Below the pieces are notes generated by a model that did no database searches, was not told where the DNA came from, and worked only from the letters and a program-made list of their open reading frames with translations. From assembly GCA_014237955.1 (NCBI GenBank), contig JABABY010000049.1:1-11056 (forward strand): a stretch of 11,056 bases of DNA, written 5' to 3'. Each line of letters starts with the position of its first letter. Position 1 is the stretch's first letter. The stretch is from Planctomycetota bacterium (GTDB taxonomy: Bacteria; Planctomycetota; Planctomycetia; Pirellulales; UBA7805). This document shows, in pieces, positions 6,707-11,056 of this stretch. The translations under genes were made by a program, and so were the position numbers.

Positions 6707-8275
6707 ATGTACGAGTCTTTTTTTGAATTTTCCTCACGGCCTTTTCGTGCTGTGCCACAAACTAGTCTTTATTTTCCTGCTACAGCCATTGAAAGTGCGA
6801 GGTGCAAACTCACTCGCTGTATCGAACGGGCCGAGGGATGCGGACTCCTCATCGGGGCAACCGGCATGGGAAAGACCCTTCTATGTGAGGTATTGGCAGA
6901 ACATTTTTCTGGCCCGTTCACTCCGCTGCTCTTGGCCAATCTGCGATTAACCACTTGCAAAGAACTTCTCCAAGCACTGCTGCATCAATTAGGAGCCCCC
7001 CATCTCCGCCTTCAAGAAGGCGAATTGCGACTCTCGCTGATTGACCACCTGCATCCGGAAGGGTCCCATCCAAACGGCATTTTACTCATCGCCGACGAAG
7101 CCCATACGCTACCGCCTCGTTTATTTGAAGAATTGCGACTGCTTACCAATATGGTGCGGAATGGAAATCCCCGGATCCGTTTGATCATGGCAGGCGGGCC
7201 GGTACTCGAAGAGCGCTTTGCACAACCAAGAATGGCTTCTTTCAATCAACGGATTGCTGCCCGCTGTTATCTCGAACCATTTACCGCAAATGAATCGAGT
7301 GAATATGTACGAGCACAAACGGCAGGCGCTGGAGCAGATCCCGACCAAGTGTGGGATGAAACCGCACTGCGGGCAATCCACCGACATGCGAATGGCTGTC
7401 CACGATTGATCAACCAACTTTGCGACCAGGCGTTAGTGTTAGCGGCCAGCGCATCTTGCAGGCAGCTAGCAGAAAGCGAAATCGATACTGCCTGGGCCGA
7501 TTTACAGCAGCTGCCGCTACCGACCGGCAGAGACACCATCGCTTCAATCGAGGATCAAAATTCAGAGACCCACACAGCCGTTATCGAGTTTGGCAGCCTT
7601 GATGGAGATTCTGTCGCGGTCGCAGAAATGGAAACAGATACCGGGCAAATTGACGGCACGGTCGGTGAAAGTGCGACAATTGAAATTACCGACACTCCCC
7701 TAGACACTTTCCCAAGCACCGAATTGGATACTGAAACCGAATCGTGTGTGGATCCTACTATGGGCGTCAAAACCGTCACGCCGATAGAGTCTGATGAGCA
7801 TGCTGCTTTCGAACAGACCGAACCATTGGCAGACGCAGCCGAAGCGACCCCGCACAGCGAAGTACCTTGCTCCGAAAAGATCACGATCGACCAATTCGTA
7901 GGTGTGGAGGCCAACAATATCATACAAATCACGCCCGAGGGCAGATTGGACCTTGTTGATCGGACCCTGGAAGGGATTGCAAGCTGCCCAAACGAATCAT
8001 TGGATGCAACAACAACCGATCGGGTGCAATCGAGCGATCCGTTTCATGCGACCGATGTCTCCGGGTCATTGCCTGAAGAGAGAGCCGAAAGACCCATATT
8101 GGCAGAGAAGCTTTCTCCACAACCTCCCGCAGAGAAAAAACCATGGTCCGGGATCCGAGAACATCCCATGATTCCGGTACGACAACGTGACTATCGGGAA
8201 TTGTTGGCCAAACTCTACAACTGCAACACTCCAGACACTTCGCAGTTGTCAGCGGAGAGTGGATATTCGCAATGA
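6707..8275 (+). CDS. ExeA-type AAA+ ATPase with acidic tail
   Basis: This 522-residue cytoplasmic protein has an N-terminal AAA+ domain (about 1-265) of the ExeA/GspA group, close to the putative secretion ATPases of PEP-CTERM/exosortase polysaccharide loci. It begins MYESFF..SSRPF as that family does. Walker A is GATGMGKT (50-57), Walker B is ILLIADEAH (125-133), and NGCPRLINQLCDQAL (229-243) is the sensor-2 segment. Residues about 271-480 are acidic, Ser/Thr-rich and probably disordered; a short basic C-terminal segment follows. No membrane helix or peptidoglycan-binding domain is seen, unlike ExeA proper. The start at 6707 was preferred to the ATG at 6704 because GGAG lies 7 nt upstream and the family starts with MYESFF. 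It begins 4 bp after the Wzz-like stop. Confidence 0.9.
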   Translation: MYESFFEFSSRPFRAVPQTSLYFPATAIESARCKLTRCIERAEGCGLLIGATGMGKTLLCEVLAEHFSGPFTPLLLANLRLTTCKELLQALLHQLGAPHLRLQEGELRLSLIDHLHPEGSHPNGILLIADEAHTLPPRLFEELRLLTNMVRNGNPRIRLIMAGGPVLEERFAQPRMASFNQRIAARCYLEPFTANESSEYVRAQTAGAGADPDQVWDETALRAIHRHANGCPRLINQLCDQALVLAASASCRQLAESEIDTAWADLQQLPLPTGRDTIASIEDQNSETHTAVIEFGSLDGDSVAVAEMETDTGQIDGTVGESATIEITDTPLDTFPSTELDTETESCVDPTMGVKTVTPIESDEHAAFEQTEPLADAAEATPHSEVPCSEKITIDQFVGVEANNIIQITPEGRLDLVDRTLEGIASCPNESLDATTTDRVQSSDPFHATDVSGSLPEERAERPILAEKLSPQPPAEKKPWSGIREHPMIPVRQRDYRELLAKLYNCNTPDTSQLSAESGYSQ

Positions 8276-9108
8276 CCCAACTCAATGACGTACTCAAACA
8301 GGTAGAAACCGCGGCTGCGGCGTTTGCCGATACCGGCAGCGCAAAAGAACTAACGGACACTTTGCCTGTGGAACCCGAGCCGCTAAGCCTCTCGGAAGAA
8401 TCTCGACTCTGTGGCGAGCAGATGGGCATCGAAGCCGCACTCAAATCGCCCGTTGATCGTTCCGCAGAACCTGCTGCTGATGCGCCTCTCGATCGATTCG
8501 GTGAACCACCGCAGGTTCTGTCTGCACCTGCACCGAAAGATGAGTATCACCGCACGTGCTACAACCTGCTTGCACACCTTCCCAAAACGGCAGCCCCGCT
8601 ACTGTTGCTCTCTGAGGATGGATATCCCGATACGGTCGAAATTCTAGGACAATTGCTGTTCACTCTGGCTGAAATAAGTGAAGACCCGGTCCTTGCAATC
8701 GACGCCAGTGGCGGGCGACTCAAAAAACATTTCCAGGGTTTTGGTCGGCTAACAACAAAACAACCTACAAGCTCCAACAGCGACTGGCAAAGCTCGATCA
8801 CACAGACGAACCAGCCTGGCCTCTGCCTGATGTCACCCTCATCGGAAAAATCATCCATCTTAAAATCCGATTTTCAAAGCCAGTTGGATCCGATGAATTT
8901 GCATTTTGGCTTGATTGTTATCGATGGTGGCAGTGTGAATCGAGAAACCCTCCATCAGCTTACACTTGTTTCCGGAGGAACGCTATTTCTGCTGCGGCTT
9001 TCTCTGACATCGACAAGTTGGGCCAAAAACACTCATTGTCAAATTATGAGATGGGGTGGAACACCCGTTGGCTGTATCACGACATTCCCTGCCACAAAGA
9101 CCGCCTGA
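8272..9108 (+). CDS. Degenerate BY-kinase/CpsD-like protein without a P-loop
   Basis: This 278-residue protein has a low-complexity acidic N-terminus (1-90), then a region laid out like a bacterial tyrosine kinase. EYHRTCYNLLAHLP (91-104) resembles the EAYRTLRTNL segment. PLLLLSEDGYPDTVEILGQL (109-128) stands where the P-loop strand and helix belong, PVLAIDASGG (139-148) matches the Walker A' strand VLLIDAD, and FGLIVIDGG (212-220) matches Walker B. The P-loop itself is gone: no GKS/GKT, and no Tyr-rich C-terminal tail. It is therefore likely a catalytically dead structural or regulatory partner. The gene overlaps the ATPase stop by ATGA, implying translational coupling. Family assignment rests on the order of these motifs and is an inference; a MinD-like pseudo-ATPase is the alternative. 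Confidence 0.7.
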   Translation: MTQLNDVLKQVETAAAAFADTGSAKELTDTLPVEPEPLSLSEESRLCGEQMGIEAALKSPVDRSAEPAADAPLDRFGEPPQVLSAPAPKDEYHRTCYNLLAHLPKTAAPLLLLSEDGYPDTVEILGQLLFTLAEISEDPVLAIDASGGRLKKHFQGFGRLTTKQPTSSNSDWQSSITQTNQPGLCLMSPSSEKSSILKSDFQSQLDPMNLHFGLIVIDGGSVNRETLHQLTLVSGGTLFLLRLSLTSTSWAKNTHCQIMRWGGTPVGCITTFPATKTA

Positions 9109-9320
9109 ATGGAAACAATCGAGTGGTGACCAATTCTTTTTGCTCCTAAACCTTTTCCGGGGCATCCCTCCACTGCGACAAATGGGTGCATCGCCACAGA
9201 TCCTTTCTGGCCTGGGATGACAAAGACCCATCCCCCACGTAGACTTGTAGAGACTGCGTCCTCCACGGTGATTGGCCCCAATCCCCTCAAAGACATCGTT
9301 TCTCAAGACAAATCCATCTG

Positions 9321-9325
9321 AAGGA
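9321..9325 (+). promoter_or_regulatory. Ribosome binding site of the epimerase
   Basis: AAGGA lies 10 nt before the ATG at 9336 and fixes that start. The 227-bp gap before it holds no gene, so the epimerase may have its own promoter; none is clear. Confidence 0.6.
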
Positions 9326-9335
9326 AATCCTGCGA

Positions 9336-10292
9336 ATGCGTACTTTTCTTGTCACCGGGGGTGCTGGATTTATCGGTTCCCACATTGCAACGGCCCTAGT
9401 TGATCGAGGCGACCGAGTTCGCGTTTTGGATAATCTGAGTACCGGCCATCGGAGCAATCTGGCGCATATCGCCGATTCTGTCGAGTTCATTGAAGGGGAT
9501 TTGCTCGATGCTGATACTGTGGCCCAAGCGGTCGAAGGGATCGATTGCGTGTTCCACCAAGCGGCGCTGGCATCCGTACCGCGGAGCGTCGAAGCGCCGC
9601 TGGATACGAATGCGGCCTGCGTGACCGGAACCGTTACTCTGCTCGATACTGCCCGCCGAGCCGGGGTGCGGCGATTGGTCTATGCCGCTTCAAGCAGTCT
9701 CTATGGAGACAAACCAAACAGTTCAAAAAGGGAAACCGATGTACCCGATCCCATTTCCCCCTATGGTGCCGCCAAGCTTGCCGCAGAATACTATTGCCAC
9801 GCATTCACTGCCACCTACGGATTCGAGACGGTTGCCTTGCGATATTTCAACGTCTTTGGCCCAAGACAAGATCCGGATAGTCCTTATTCTGCAGTGATCC
9901 CGCTGTTCATCACCGCCATCCTTGAAAATCGGCAGCCGGTGATTTTTGGCAATGGATTGCAATCTCGCGATTTCACCTTCATTGAGAACGTGGTGCATGG
10001 AAATCTTCTTGCCGCCGATTCCGAAGGCGTGGCCGGCCAAAGCTTCAATCTCGCTGCCGGTCGTAGCGTGACGCTGTTGGAGATGCTTTCGGTACTCAAT
10101 AAATATCTGGGCACCGATGTAAAGCCAGAGTTCGCTGACCCGCGACCCGGCGATATTCTCGAGAGTCTTGCTGACATCTCTGCCGCACGCCAACAATTGG
10201 GCTACGAACCACAAGTTGCTTTTGAAGAGGGTATTGCTAAAAGCATTGACTACTATCGCACGGTCTATGAGCAACAGGCCGTGGACAACTAA
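9336..10292 (+). CDS. NAD-dependent UDP-sugar 4-epimerase-like SDR protein
   Basis: This 318-residue cytosolic enzyme is a complete extended SDR. It has the NAD-binding TGGAGFIGSH (7-16), an adenine-ribose Asp in VLDNLSTG (30-37), the active-site Ser in YAASSSLYG (116-124), and the catalytic YxxxK at Tyr143-Lys147. The segment LRYFNVFGPRQDPDSPYSAV (168-187) is typical of the WbpP group of UDP-GlcNAc/UDP-GalNAc (or UDP-Glc/Gal) 4-epimerases. The substrate cannot be fixed from motifs, so no symbol is given; dehydratase-like SDRs are less likely. It would supply a nucleotide sugar for the polysaccharide made by this locus and follows the pseudo-kinase gene in the same direction. Confidence 0.92.
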   Translation: MRTFLVTGGAGFIGSHIATALVDRGDRVRVLDNLSTGHRSNLAHIADSVEFIEGDLLDADTVAQAVEGIDCVFHQAALASVPRSVEAPLDTNAACVTGTVTLLDTARRAGVRRLVYAASSSLYGDKPNSSKRETDVPDPISPYGAAKLAAEYYCHAFTATYGFETVALRYFNVFGPRQDPDSPYSAVIPLFITAILENRQPVIFGNGLQSRDFTFIENVVHGNLLAADSEGVAGQSFNLAAGRSVTLLEMLSVLNKYLGTDVKPEFADPRPGDILESLADISAARQQLGYEPQVAFEEGIAKSIDYYRTVYEQQAVDN

Positions 10293-10375
10293 ATCGGTAT
10301 AGAAGAAACTAACGGAGAAGAACACAAAAACCCCTCCTCACCACCGGCCCGCCTAATTTTTTGAGGACAACCATC

Positions 10376-10891
10376 ATGCGACCTAATGTGCTATCGCTTC
10401 CAGCAAGTCTCCTGATAGGGATGCTGGCCCTTGGCTGCACCTCCCAAATCACCATCGAGCCCGTCGATCGGGCCGGCTTTGATCGTGTGATCTCCGAGCA
10501 TGCGGGTGAGGTGGTCCTGGTCGACTTCTGGGCCACAACGTGTCCGCCCTGCCGGACCCTGTTTCCTCATACGGTGAGCCTCTACCGGCAATGGCATAGC
10601 CAGGGACTTGCGGTTGTCTCTATGAGCCTTGACCAGCTCTCCGACAAACAAAGAGCCCGCGAGTTTCTCTCCCAGAGCGGCGCCACATTCGACAACCTTA
10701 TCAGCAACTATCCCGATGTCGAGGACGTCGTCGAGGCCTTTGAGATCCCCGATGCCATCCCCTACTTCACACTCTACGACCGTCAGGGAAAACTGAGATT
10801 TCGCTTTAGCCCTCTTTTTGAAGACGGTAAAGAGGGCGAGCCGCTTGATAACCTCGAACCCCGCATTCGAGAATTACTGGCGGAAAAATAA
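10376..10891 (+). CDS. TlpA/ResA-like thioredoxin lipoprotein
   Basis: This 171-residue protein has a lipoprotein signal: short N-terminus, hydrophobic core and a lipobox-like ALGC ending at Cys21 (Ala rather than Leu at -3). The mature part is a thioredoxin fold with FWATTCPPC (51-59), giving the redox pair Cys56-Cys59, and a cis-Pro in AIPYF (127-131). Such membrane-anchored TlpA/ResA proteins act outside the cytoplasm in disulfide reduction, often for cytochrome c or other secreted thiol proteins. The active site has TTCPPC rather than the usual WCxPC. The ATG at 10376 was chosen because GAGG lies 9 nt upstream; an in-frame TTG at 10361 is less likely. It lies 83 bp after the epimerase, so it may share that transcript. 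Confidence 0.88.
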   Translation: MRPNVLSLPASLLIGMLALGCTSQITIEPVDRAGFDRVISEHAGEVVLVDFWATTCPPCRTLFPHTVSLYRQWHSQGLAVVSMSLDQLSDKQRAREFLSQSGATFDNLISNYPDVEDVVEAFEIPDAIPYFTLYDRQGKLRFRFSPLFEDGKEGEPLDNLEPRIRELLAEK

Positions 10892-11000
10892 GCCCGTGTT
10901 TGGTCGCTTTCATTTTGAGCACGTGAGGAACTTTTCTGCGTTTGGAGGGGCAAAAATCGATCCTCACCGCGTATGGCCATTTTCCTTTGGTTTGACGGCG

Positions 11001-11028
11001 TTGCAAACAAAATTGTGGCCGTTAGAAT
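11001..11028 (+). promoter_or_regulatory. Candidate promoter for a gene beyond the window
   Basis: TTGCAA (11001-11006) and TAGAAT (11023-11028) are spaced by 16 bp and match the sigma-70 consensus at 4 of 6 and 5 of 6 positions. The 165 bp from 10892 to the window end hold no gene, so this could drive whatever lies just to the right. Confidence 0.3.
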
Positions 11029-11056
11029 CATACGCCTAATTCATTTTTCAGCTGCG

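Noticed and set aside
9039..9296. Minus-strand 85-codon frame in the gap before the epimerase
   Set aside because: It overlaps the end of the pseudo-kinase gene on the opposite strand and shows no recognisable motif.
10916..10927. Second parS near CACGTG
   Set aside because: Only the central CACGTG matches; the flanking GTTT/AAAC bases needed for ParB binding are absent.

Overview
This window looks like a chromosomal segment of a Gram-negative-type bacterium, most likely a planctomycete of the Pirellulales kind. That is an inference from moderate GC content, long leader regions, weak Shine-Dalgarno use and the gene mix, and no taxonomic marker here proves it. All ten protein genes assigned are complete, and no transposase or CRISPR array is visible.

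Left part (1-5553), minus strand. In transcription order this holds trpF (tryptophan synthesis), ahcY (S-adenosylhomocysteine hydrolase), a DUF1015 protein, parB (chromosome partitioning) and tRNA-Pro(UGG). The genes share direction but are not a tight operon: gaps of 180-465 bp separate the protein genes, a clear Rho-independent terminator follows ahcY, and another follows the tRNA. The gap upstream of parB holds a perfect 16-bp parS palindrome (1707-1722) about 350 bp from the parB start. parA is not adjacent. An exact parS next to parB suggests an origin-proximal position, although no DnaA-box cluster was seen.

Right part (5801-10891), plus strand, transcribed away from trpF. It begins with a tight three-gene set: a small three-helix membrane protein resembling a polysaccharide co-polymerase (Wzz/GumC type) without the usual coiled coil; an ExeA/PEP-CTERM-locus-type AAA+ ATPase with a long acidic tail; and a protein shaped like a bacterial tyrosine kinase (BY-kinase) that has lost its P-loop. 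The first two are directly abutted and the last two overlap by ATGA. A UDP-sugar 4-epimerase-like SDR enzyme follows 227 bp later, then a TlpA/ResA-like thioredoxin lipoprotein. The first four read as part of an exopolysaccharide assembly or export locus. The split co-polymerase with a pseudo-kinase is the most unusual system in the window.

Edges. Bases 1-192 are AT-rich, lie just beyond the tRNA 3' end and hold a tandem 9-bp repeat plus the tRNA terminator; they could be the edge of an integrated element, but no integrase can be read. After 10891 there is no gene up to the window end, only a candidate promoter for a gene beyond it.
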